Below are positions 11,252-21,642 of a stretch of DNA of 64,000 nt, one piece after another; the stretch's first letter is position 1; every line of letters starts with the position of its first letter. The translations under genes and the position numbers were made by a program. Origin of the DNA: Hydractinia symbiolongicarpus. Lineage: Eukaryota; Cnidaria; Hydrozoa; Anthoathecata; Hydractiniidae. Where the stretch lies: assembly GCF_029227915.1 (NCBI RefSeq), contig NC_079883.1, positions 20,706,001 through 20,770,000 on the forward strand, read 5' to 3'. Under the pieces are notes generated by a model. It worked only from the letters and a program-made list of their open reading frames with translations, was not told the origin of the DNA and did no database searches.

Positions 11252-13225
11252 TTATATTTCTGATTCGATTCCAACTTTTTCCATTCGTTGCTCCATCTGT
11301 TGTTCTGCGTTTTCATTTTCATCATCAGTGCTACCGTACGTCTCTTCCACTATATCATGTCGAGAAGAAAGATTCAAAAATTGTACGGGCAGACCTATCC
11401 TAATCACATCTTGCTGAAAAGTATGATTTTCGTCACTATCATCAGCATCATTATCAGGCAAATAATCATAATGCCGCTTTATTGATTTTTGTTCATTAAG
11501 ATACATCTTTTCAACATCTTTGCCACACGTGTATTCATCGTCAGAGTCTGTTTGTAATTCTTCACTTGCTATTTTGCACAGCGGAAACGATACCAACCCA
11601 ATGGGAGACTCTTTAACAGCCAAGATGGATCTCAACTCTTTCATCAATCTTCTGCTTTGACGATGTTCCTTCGATATCTTTTCAACATCTACAATGTTTG
11701 CGTCGTCATTTTTGATTGTTACATTGGCATGCTCGCTCTCGCCTTCCAGCAAGACATCACCATCTTCTGCTCGTTTCTCAAACATCACGTAATTCACTTG
11801 ATCGGTGTGTGTTGCACCGATTTCATTGAAGTTTGTTTCTGGCTTCATCTTATCCTGCTTAGGTAAAAAAGATTCCAACACATCTTCAACACATGATTTT
11901 GAATTATCCAGTGCTATATTATATTGGATTATTAAACTTTTTATCAGCTCTAATCGTTCAACATTTTCTTGTGTAGGTTTGTTCTCGCAGACCTGCTTTA
12001 TTTCATCAATTCGAGACTGAGCAGAATGAAGATGAACTTGGGAAGAATGCAACAAAGTGTTGACAGTGTGCTTCTGTTGTGTAGCATGGGTCTGACATAT
12101 TTTTCGTTGATAAACAGCTTTTAAAGACATTTTGAAAATTGCATCCAAAACATTCATGGTTTCCGATAAATTTTTATTTATATCTTCCATGGAATATACC
12201 AACTCATAAGCAACATTTAAATCAATGGATTTCGATCGACGATATGCAATATAAAAGCTCACAATAACTCTGTAAATGAATTCACTGAGCTGCGCTCGAA
12301 ACAAACATATTAACGTTTTTATTCTATCAATTGGAACAAGAGCCGAATCTATATGATTGTTGTCTACAATGGGATAAAGCAATTCAGAGAATGCATCTAA
12401 TGGCATCGTAGCAAGGTATTCTTCCTTGTAGTCGAAGGGAAAATCGCAGTCTGGCTGCTGCAGTATTATTCTTTGGTATGACCGAATCTGCGTAAACAAA
12501 GACACCAGACTATCTACAGTACAAGTGCGAAGTTTTGCACAAGTTTTACCTTTACTTTTGGTAAACAATATGGAAGATTTAAAAGCACCATAACCTTGGT
12601 TGATAACTTCGACCTCTTTTAAATGCACAACAATTTTATCCAGAAGCTTATTGTAAAAATTTACGTCTTTTTCAAACCTTTCAACTCTAGTTTTTATTTT
12701 GTTTGGTAAATTTTTGATGTCTTTCACGTAGTACCATGTAGTAAGTACAATGATTACACAAACCATAAATATTGCAAACAGATCCTCATAACGTCCAGAT
12801 CTACTCAGATAAGCAGTGGCAATGGTAAAAATTGCAATAAGAAGTCCTAAAAATATCCATGTGGTGTCTAAATAGAAACTTTTATTATTGCTTTTTGATG
12901 TATGCTCGGAACTACAAAGATCCTTTTTCAACTCTTCTTTTAACTCCATCAACAAACTTTCATCCTCTTCTGTTAATCCAGAAACATTTAACAGCAAATG
13001 GCAACATTGAAGTAATTCTTTGCAATGCAACTGCTTTTGCAAGAGCTTTTCCTTAAGTCTTAATGGCAAATATGAACTATCTTTAGAATTATTACTTAAC
13101 TCTTCTTGAACTGAGCAAAGATCATTTTCCAAGTGAAATTTAGAAAAATCAAAATCTGTTACTTCTTGCAAGTATTTATCAAGTGGTGAATGGCTTAAAA
13201 TTACGTCTTCATCTTCATCCATCAT
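11252..13225 (-). CDS. VEZT: Vezatin-like protein, single coding exon
   Basis: Vezatin is a membrane protein that links adherens junctions to myosin VIIA. The match is seen in the N-terminal acidic SPLDKYLQ segment, two adjacent transmembrane helices (about residues 122-139 and 148-167 from this start), the EVEVINQGYGA motif, the SEFIYRV helix and the C-terminal QSRRLMKELRSILAVK block, all in the order of the family. Length is 657 residues, somewhat shorter than vertebrate vezatin (about 780). The frame stays open upstream to an ATG at 13330, but the extra 35 residues precede the conserved MMDEDED start and are probably intron; CTTTTTCTTCCTTAG ends 20 bases before the chosen ATG (exon start about 13245). 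The stop is followed by ATTAAA at 11230-11235. The next gene, MZT1, starts only 349 bases downstream on the same strand. A lack of introns in the coding part is notable beside intron-rich TOP2. Confidence 0.88.
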   Translation of the reverse strand: MMDEDEDVILSHSPLDKYLQEVTDFDFSKFHLENDLCSVQEELSNNSKDSSYLPLRLKEKLLQKQLHCKELLQCCHLLLNVSGLTEEDESLLMELKEELKKDLCSSEHTSKSNNKSFYLDTTWIFLGLLIAIFTIATAYLSRSGRYEDLFAIFMVCVIIVLTTWYYVKDIKNLPNKIKTRVERFEKDVNFYNKLLDKIVVHLKEVEVINQGYGAFKSSILFTKSKGKTCAKLRTCTVDSLVSLFTQIRSYQRIILQQPDCDFPFDYKEEYLATMPLDAFSELLYPIVDNNHIDSALVPIDRIKTLICLFRAQLSEFIYRVIVSFYIAYRRSKSIDLNVAYELVYSMEDINKNLSETMNVLDAIFKMSLKAVYQRKICQTHATQQKHTVNTLLHSSQVHLHSAQSRIDEIKQVCENKPTQENVERLELIKSLIIQYNIALDNSKSCVEDVLESFLPKQDKMKPETNFNEIGATHTDQVNYVMFEKRAEDGDVLLEGESEHANVTIKNDDANIVDVEKISKEHRQSRRLMKELRSILAVKESPIGLVSFPLCKIASEELQTDSDDEYTCGKDVEKMYLNEQKSIKRHYDYLPDNDADDSDENHTFQQDVIRIGLPVQFLNLSSRHDIVEETYGSTDDENENAEQQMEQRMEKVGIESEI

Positions 13226-13563
13226 TTTAAGTATACATTTAAATTCTAAGGAAGAAAAAGAATTAATAACATACATTCCATACAACAGAATTATGTAAAG
13301 AAATAAACACCATAAATAGCGTCCCAGCAATTCATGGAAATTCTCCTCTTACCACTTACAAACAGATGGTGAGCATTATAAGAAATGTTTGCTTAAATTT
13401 AACATCTATCTTCCTTTGTTTGCTCAAGTACTCTTTGGTCTCCCCCTTTCTCTATCTATTAGCGCATATAAACGTGAGACTTTATTCATATATCATATCT
13501 ACTTGAGACTTATTATAAGTCTCTTGCATTCGAAACTTGCATGTACAAAAATCTAAAAATTAT

Positions 13564-14020
13564 CTTATTCCAGGAAATTGACAGGGTACAAAATTGACGG
13601 AAATTTTCAAAATTGTGTTAATTAAATGCCACTTATTAAAGTATGACGTAAATATCAAGGTAGCAAAGAAAATAATTAGTTAATTTAAAACCCTTCAATG
13701 CACAGCTTACATACATGCATAATTTGCTCTCCTTCTAATTTAGATTGACGCTGAAAAATTAGTATTGTCCTGATATAGTTCACTCACCAAATCTATTAAG
13801 TCAAGTTCTGGGAAATCTGATATGGCAGATTTTTTGAAGAAAATAAGAGAAACTGGTTGTCAATGAACCTGTTCTCAAATTAAAGATAAATATATCTCCT
13901 GATTTACGCTTTTTAATGTTTTTTGTAAGTCATTAAATTCTTTTTTATAAGTTGTTATACGATCTTTCGCGTTAATTTCGTTATTATTAATTTTGTGCGT
14001 CATTAATGTCCTGGAATAAG
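13564..14020. mobile_element. Mini-element with CTTATTCCAGG termini, copy 1
   Basis: Inverted termini CTTATTCCAGG (13564-13574) and CCTGGAATAAG (14010-14020). Inner sequence (AATTAGTATTGTCCTGA, TTTTGAAGAAA, TGGTTGT) is shared with a second copy at 48201-48555. No coding region. Confidence 0.75.
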
Positions 14021-16213
14021 TAGCACAAAATTAGAAAAGCTATAATGCAGAAAGAAGGAGTGTGTGTCAAAAATTATGCTTTGGAGAACGGTACAGATTC
14101 TTCACCTTAATGAAAGATATTGTTAGTAGTAAAAGATTGCGGAATTGAAGTTTCTAAATGAGAATTCATGAAATGTGCAAAATGTAGAATGAAAAATTAC
14201 AAATATGCACATTCTTATTGACATAAAGAATAAATGATTGCATATATATTTAATGAAGTCCGATAAGATCATTAACAAAATGCTTACCACTCACTTACCA
14301 GTTTCTTCTAGACAGGAGAGGAGGGTTGCTACAACCATCAAAATTCGATAAAAATAAATATATTATAGTAATGTGTGCATTTAGCATTTTCAAGAGACTG
14401 AAAATACAACAATGTTGCCTAATTAGCCTACTGGCTCGTCCTTGTTTTTACCAGCTATGACAACATGGTTTGGTCAGATTTTCCAAGCAATGATAATAAT
14501 TAATTTTAATCAGAATTTATCCTTTGTTTTAATTACTACTGATATTGCACAGTAAGGTAATAGGAAGTAACGGAATACACACGTCGCACCTACAAGGTTT
14601 TGAAGAAATATCATATTCATGACACGCTCGTGGTACATAAAAAGATGTGTACAATTAAAAAAAATTTTTAAAGCCATTGGGAAAATACTGAAAAATAAGA
14701 TATATTTGATTGACTAATTAAAGAAATTAAAAACAAAGATATGTAATGGATTGTTGACCTTTGGAGTAATTACCTTAATTCAGGCTATATAATAATTGCA
14801 GAAATAAAATTTAAATAAAAAGACAGGGAAGACGAAGACTGTGCAGATTTTGAGATACTGGTCAAAATAATGTACTTTTGCAAATGGTTTAGAACATGTT
14901 ATTTATCGTCAGCAAAAAATTAAGAGACCTAGGACGAGCAAAAAAGTGCCATTTTGGCAAAATATTTACATTACTTAACATCCCTTAACAGGTCTAAAAT
15001 TAGTGATGAAGAAAATTAATTGATATTACTTAAATAGGACATCATAATCTATGCAGCATAATTAAATCTAAAATTTTTTAAACCTGAATATCTTGAGAAC
15101 AAAAAGATCTTTCGAAAATTAAAAAAAAAATTGTTAACCAACTTTTTAAGCTCAATAATATAATTCCAACATCATTTTATACCTCGAGTTCCATTTAAGT
15201 TTTTAAAGGTTTTTATGACATTTTTTAACCCATCCATTCTGAAACAGATTGGGTAACCCAGTTTGGGGATTTGAATCCCATGTGGTTCATTAGTTGCCCA
15301 TCTGGCCTCCAAGTTTAGGGGCAATAAAAGGACTTCTGTAATCTTATGTAAAATACTAATTGTTAGCCTTGGATTCTTCCAAGAATCCACGATCCTCATG
15401 TTTTGCTGTACACTATTTTGTGCATCATTGCGCCTTGGATGTTGAATATTACTTGGTTTTAAATTTAACAACCCCAGGGTTTCTAACAAAAATTGCAGAA
15501 TCACAGAAATATAAACTACTATTATAAACAGACAGAAGAAATACTTTTATTATTGTAGAGATTAACTGCCTGCATATAATTTTAAGATATGACTTAATGG
15601 ATATGTTGTGTGTCTTTAAAAGATCAAATTTCAACATTATATTCTTCGTTTTTGTCCTGATTCAATTAGAAATGTAAAGAACTAGAACCGACTGCAGTTT
15701 CAAGAACACTTGCTTTGGATGGAAGATAACAAACAGCCCTGTGCATCTAGGTCGGTACTCGGCAATGTCGACCTGAAAACCGACCTTTATTTATTACGTT
15801 GGAAAAACCGATCTTCTGTCACAAAAAGTATCAAAAATGTAGCTTTAACGAACTGTTACCGTTTCCATATTTCACTCGAAGGAATGTTGGCTCGTCGAAG
15901 TGAACTCCCCATTTTGTCAAATAACTTTTTACCAATCGTAATTTACAGAATAAATGATTTACCTGATCAGTGAAATCCCCGTTATCGATCCCCCGTGACA
16001 GAAATTCCCCACAACAGGTTTTATCTACAATTAAATCAAGTTTTCCCTGACTGGTATAGAGGAGGGACCATCCATAAAGTAAGTACACACTCAGGGGTGA
16101 TCACCAAAAGATTTTGTATATATAATAAACAAAAAATCTTTTCAGAGTTATTTTCCACGAAGTAATCACAAAAAATGTAAGTTTAGTTTGTATGTCTGAT
16201 AATTTTGACTTAC
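14021..16213. other. Intergenic, no gene supported
   Basis: Minus-strand frames at 15172-15637 and the plus-strand frame at 15710-15973 have no splice context or recognisable motif. Otherwise AT-rich. Confidence 0.4.
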
Positions 16214-16282
16214 GATTCAGTCATCCAATTGGTAGGATGCCCTGTTAACAGGGAAATCCAGGTTCAAATCCTGTCTGAATCA
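16214..16282 (+). tRNA. tRNA-like sequence (Asn-GTT-like), probably defective
   Basis: GATTCAG pairs perfectly with CTGAATC, followed by an A discriminator. ATCC/GGAT form a D stem, GGTTCAAATCC is a good B box with a four-pair T stem, and TTTT follows as a possible terminator. The anticodon arm is CCCTG-TTAA-CAGGG, a four-base loop, three short of normal, so a working anticodon cannot be placed. Length is 69. Likely a tRNA pseudogene or tRNA-derived repeat. Confidence 0.45.
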
Positions 16283-16569
16283 TTTTGATTGTTTGATGGC
16301 TATTATAGAGATGTTTTTGTAAGTACATATTATGTTTTGTCCAGCAAAGAAAAGATATAGAACACAATTTATTTTTTGACATGGGGCTTAAATACCAAGT
16401 AGGAATTGCTAAACAAAGGCATAATCTTTTTACAACGTTTAGTATTGGTTAATTTCATTGGACTGCATTTTAAGCTTTATTTGAAGCCAATTTTAAATTC
16501 AACAATTAATAATATATACCTGCATTTTATTCATTCAAAAACTTGCACTGTTTTGTGTTTTTTATTGGA

Positions 16570-16780
16570 TTTGTGCCTGCCCATGTTGAGCTAGAAGGTT
16601 TGTCCTAAACATATGACATATAAATATGGGTAAAGGCTATATGCCTGCCAATGTTGTCCGAAAAAGTTTAGGACAATATGGGTAGAGGCTATATGTCACC
16701 CCATGTTGTCCTAAAAGGCTTAGGACTATATGGGTAGGAGATACTTGTGTGCCCATTTTGTCTGAAAAGGTTTAGATGAG
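16570..16780. repeat. Three to four degenerate units of about 63 bp
   Basis: Each unit has CCCATGTTGTCCTAAAAGG, TTTAGGAC and ATATGGGTAGAGGCTATATG in that order. GTCCTAAA and TTTAGGAC make a small hairpin in each unit. Confidence 0.65.
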
Positions 16781-16799
16781 GATGAGATTTGCGCCACCT

Positions 16800-19312
16800 T
16801 CTAAATTTCATTAAATGGTCTTATTCAGGGTCCAACAGTTCGCACTGACACAGGATATATTTTCTGAAAATTAATCAAGAGATAAAAATGTATATATTTA
16901 CTTTATCTGGGTTCTGGCTAATATGGGTTGTTGCCGTTTTTCGGGCAACATGGGTCGACCGGACAATATCGGTCGGAACAGTAGCTTTTCTTTTTAAAAT
17001 ACTTCACAAAAAATATATATACTTCACTTTTCTTCATGTTACAGCTTTCCAGTTTACTTCCTTTTTTCAATTCTCAATAAAAGAAAAAAGGTTTGCTATA
17101 ACTGTGAACTTGTGTATTGTTTCCTCCCAGCAGCCGGTTGTCAGAACACAATACTTTTAAAAAAATTAAGTGTACTCTCCTCTGGGTTAAATAATTATTA
17201 AAAATTGGTGATAACAATCATGAAAACAATAAAAATATCTTCACCCTTATGTGTTGAAAAATTGATTTGTGCATTTGTCATCATTGATTGCATACCACCA
17301 GCCATATCACACGAATGAAAGCAACACAAAACAAAGAAATAAAGGGCAACTTAAAATTTCCTTACTACAAGGATCGAATCACCAGGTTGATATTGGAGTT
17401 GTAGAATGCATTTCTGAAAAATATTATTCAAAATGAAAACAAAAACACACAAGTCATAAAAAAGAATTAAAAAAACGCAAAGCGGGCTGTTTACTTTCGC
17501 ACTGCTTCTCCGCCGTTATGCTGCCCGTGACGCAGCCCTGTAAGTTACTAAAAAGGGGGGATACCAATTAGGCAAATGATTGTGTCCGCTAATTTGAGAA
17601 AAAAAGAGTAACTTGCCAGCCACAGGTTGAAAAATTAGGTTGTTCTCCCTGAAAAAATAGGGAATTTTTTGTAATAATTGACTTCTAAAATTTCCATCAA
17701 ATTTTCCTAAGGACTGTGTTGGCAAGTAGCGTGTATGAGAAACTTCGGTTGAGATGGCCAAAGAAATAATACCCTGCAGCAATGCCCTAGCAACCATTTT
17801 GTAATTATTTAGAATGCTTTTCCGTCGGTATTTATTGCTGAGCAATCGTTAGCAGATGCCACTTTTGGGTCTTTCGAGTCAACAGTCAGAAAGGTGCTTT
17901 TATCCGCGAATATACTCGCCAGCTAAATAGGAAATGAGTCTTGAATCTTAGAAATACCGTCTTCTTTTAGTCGATCCACAAGTAAAGTATTTCACAAAAA
18001 AACTCTTTAAAGCTTAGTTTCCCCTATGGCGATGATCTTTTATCTCTTTCTTTTTTTAGGGCAATGAATTTTTGTGTCAGTGGGGATTAAAACCGATGAC
18101 GACATCTGCTTATTGCGATTTATAGAAAGTGAAGAAGAAAGCAATAAATATAAAAAGGTTAACTTTAAAAGCAAGCCGGCATCATAACAATAAATTTAAA
18201 ATATTAATTCTAAATAAGAACATAGAACAGGTGAAAAAGAATGTAATTTGTTTTCTAAAGTTATTCCTTCTTCGCAAAACACAGTTATTGTACAATTTAT
18301 TGATGTGCGTCTTGTTCTTCTCTTTGGCGATAAATTTTTCTCACCCTAAATCTTTTTCCAACACTTTTTGTTTTGTTTCTTCGTATTCATTTACAAAGAA
18401 TCATCATGTAAGTTCTTTGTCTTTCCATCAGGTGTATTTTTGTATATGATACAGTGCTAGCAACAAAATTTTGCGTCTTTTCATCCGATGTAGTTTTGTA
18501 TCAAGTGGGAGAGATTTGATGATTCCCAAGCGACTGTATCCACAAAACTTAGACACAACCCTTTTAACATAGTTGGAAAGGTGGTTGATGAAGGTTGTTC
18601 GGCTGTAAGCAGACATCCCTTAAATTCTCTTTTTTGTTGATTTAGTTGTCTTTTTAGCTTTTTAGAGAAAGTATCTGATTAATTAGCTGTGGAACACACA
18701 GCTTCTAGTTTCGACTGAAAGCTTGAACAAAATCCTGATCTTCTGGGATTTAATTCAGGATATGCGTACCTCGGACGCGGTTAGTAAAATTGACGTTTAA
18801 TTTGCCATTGTAAAGCTGCATAGCTCAGGTTTGAAAAAGATCTCTTCTTGCCCTGTAAATGCTTCGTACGTTTTCTATACTATCACACCTATGTAAATCT
18901 TAGTAAAATGTTTTTTATTATTTTGGCTATCACGGACGTATATAGCAGACCAGCTACGTAGTAAGTGATGACAATATATACATACAGATAGCTATTTTGT
19001 GCTTTTCTCTCAAGTTTCCATTTAGTTTGGTATAAGTCCATTTTGGGCTAGCCATTGTTACTTGTTGTTTTTTACCAACCTGAAGCTAGCCACAAAGTAG
19101 TAGGGAAGCATATACAGCTTTTGTAATAATAATCCTACAAATTTTGGCTATGATGCTTTTTTCATACATCAATAGAATAAAATATTTTATCCTAGTGGTA
19201 TAAACGAGCTTCGATGTTTATGTTTTGACGGAATTTCCACGCTTGTGCATAAAATCTGAAAAATCGAAAGATTATAAAATGGGCCAGACTATAGAAGAAG
19301 TAAGTTAACATT
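16800..19312. other. Intergenic, no gene supported
   Basis: Contains stop-rich AT-rich sequence; the frames at 17516-17845 and 18129-18449 show no recognisable features. Confidence 0.4.
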
Positions 19313-19704
19313 CAGGGAGAACTGATAATTAGCATGTGACAGGACAGTTAGTCCACGCTTTATACAGTAACAGCCGTCATGTTTGTTGTGATGAAGCTGA
19401 GGCCATGCAGTGCCAACAAAGTCTGCATTTAGACAGTTAATTAGCCGTTATGAGTTTAAAAATAAATATCTTTCACGCGCAGTCGTTTCTTGTTCTTTTT
19501 TTTGCTTTTAATTGAAGCATAACATGCTATGGAACTAGGTAGATGACTATTAGAATATCGATATCGAAGAAAAGTACAGAAATTTGAGCAAATCAGATCT
19601 CTACCGTATAATTAGCCGCACAAGCAGCTCATTTTACTGCATGTATCGTACAATTATCCTGTAATGGCTAACTAAATTTAAAGGCTAATTATCAGTTCAC
19701 CCTG
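19313..19704. mobile_element. 392-bp mini-element with CAGGG termini
   Basis: Terminal inverted repeats of 21 bases (19313-19333 and 19684-19704), CAGGGAGAACTGATAATTAG and its mirror, with one mismatch. No ORF. No clear target duplication was seen. Confidence 0.7.
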
Positions 19705-21432
19705 ACAGGTCAAGTTATGGTTAAAAAGTATCTGGTAGCATTTTTTCACTGATGTATAATGTAAATTATAATCTGCATGCAAAAACTAGATTTTAATTTT
19801 AAGATCAAATTAAGATGCCTTCACTGAAAATTAAAGTTTGTAATAGGCTGGCTGGTCTACGGTTTATCGCATGCTTATTTTGTCTGTCAATTTGCACAAA
19901 AGATCTTGGGAATATATACAACACCACGTAACAACGGAACCAGTCTGAAATTGCTCAGATTTGTAGAAATTTCAAAGGGTGTTCTATTGGACTAGCCTTC
20001 AACCCATAAAACAACGGTTGACTATCGCAGATATCTTTAGATTTTCGCCCATGGTATATCTCCCTGTCATCCTTTTTCAGGCGTCCTTGGCACAAAATAA
20101 CAATTCGGCTATCAGTTTAAATAAAATATGCATATTATTATTAAGCTCACTGCTCAGTGACTAAACAGGAGGGTTCTACAATTTAGCCACCCTGTTTAAT
20201 TTTTCCTCTGTAAAACAAGCACTAAGCATTAGTTCTGCTACCTAAATTGCAAAGTCAACCTTTTGTTGCTTTAATGAGTTTCTTATCTTGCATGCTTTAA
20301 AGTGTTTTCTTGATGCTGTACATATTTTATTGACATAAACTAGCTCTTATGCAGGGATATTGTGTTATTCAAACATGCTTTTACTGGTACAACTTTTAAC
20401 TTTTATTAGAAACCTTATAAACTTAAAAAAATGATGTAACTTTTGTAATTCATTATATTTCAGCCTTGCGTTTCTGAAAAGTAATAAAAGCAATTTTTAG
20501 TAATTAGTCTAGCATTACCTGTTGCAAATGCTAGGCAAGCGAGGCTTGAGTTTTTATTTGTGTGCAATACGTTGATGATTAGAAATGGGCTTTGTGTATC
20601 CTCAGTAACAAAAAAAAAACCCAGCTCCGTTTTAACATTGGTTCCACAGCTTCATAACTGTGCAGCTATCTTGTTTACTTATCTTTTTAGAGAGAATAGA
20701 GCACTATACAAGAAGTTTTGTCATCCATTTAGATGAGCTTTTTGAATAAAAAATTCTTAGTGGAATTTTTCTGCTTTTACCTACAATATCACAATTTGTG
20801 TCCGCATGGACAAGTGGAGGGGTCTGTTAAGAACATGGGAGGGGTCGATAAAACTATGCGGACATCCTCAATGGATGTCCCCTTAGGCAGATAGCCGTTG
20901 CAAGAAAAACGATTTCTAAAAAAACGATCATTTTTAGCCAGTGTGGTGGCGCCCGTAAGCATACGGCTAAAGAAAAAACAAAAAAAAGTTGCATACATGT
21001 TTTTCAATAATGGTGATATATATACAGTGCAACAAGACTTGAAAAAGATAAAAGTATTGGACATAAAAATTAAAGCACCTACAAACAGCATAGAATAGTT
21101 TCGAAAGGTTAGTACACACAGAATAACAGGCCTATGATACAGATGACCATCAATATAAAAAATGTTAACATTTTCACGAAACAACTCTTTAAGTTTTTTT
21201 TACAACAAAGACAGTTACAACCACTGAAACCTTCAAACATTTTTCCCTTTCCCTTGGATATTGAAATATCTACAGTTTTTAAAATGCTATTTACAATATT
21301 GTAAAATATTTTTAGGCTAAAAGCAATTTTTTTTAAAACAGTATAAGTGAAATGTTCATAACCATATATAATATATGGGTATCATAACCGTGCTCAAATT
21401 TGAAAAGGATATCTTAATGACCGGCTGTCAAT
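19705..21432. other. TOP2 3' flank and intergenic DNA
   Basis: A minus-strand frame at 20789-21184 ends in SIEDVRIVLSTPPMFL and CGHKL, which looks protein-like, but it has no upstream match; it overlaps an inverted GGACATCC/GGATGTCC. No clear AATAAA follows the TOP2 stop within 300 bases. Confidence 0.35.
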
Positions 21433-21642
21433 TTACAAACAAAAGTCATCGTCATCATCGTCGTCTTCATCGGAACTGAATTTATAAGTTTTCTTCGCAG
21501 CATTTCTTCCGCCGGTGCGTGGACGTGGTTTAGGGGCGTCAACTAAGTTGGATTCATGTGGATCAGCTGTGAATGATTCATCATCGTCATCATCATCGTT
21601 ACCCATAAATTTCTTGCGTGCTTTTTTAGGTTTAGCTGCGGC
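21433..21642 (-). CDS. TOP2: TOP2 terminal exon 22
   Basis: Residues 1524-1592 and stop. Acceptor TTCAG after a long T tract. Two aspartate runs; the protein ends DDDDDDDFCL. Confidence 0.92.
   Translation of the reverse strand, partial: AAAKPKKARKKFMGNDDDDDDESFTADPHESNLVDAPKPRPRTGGRNAAKKTYKFSSDEDDDDDDDFCL

Noticed and set aside
17516-17845. 109-codon minus-strand frame
   Set aside because: No recognised domain, no splice signals, no start context.
20789-21184. Protein-like minus-strand frame downstream of TOP2
   Set aside because: Only the last 40 residues look coding, no homologue recognised, and an inverted repeat lies inside; noted in the intergenic entry only.
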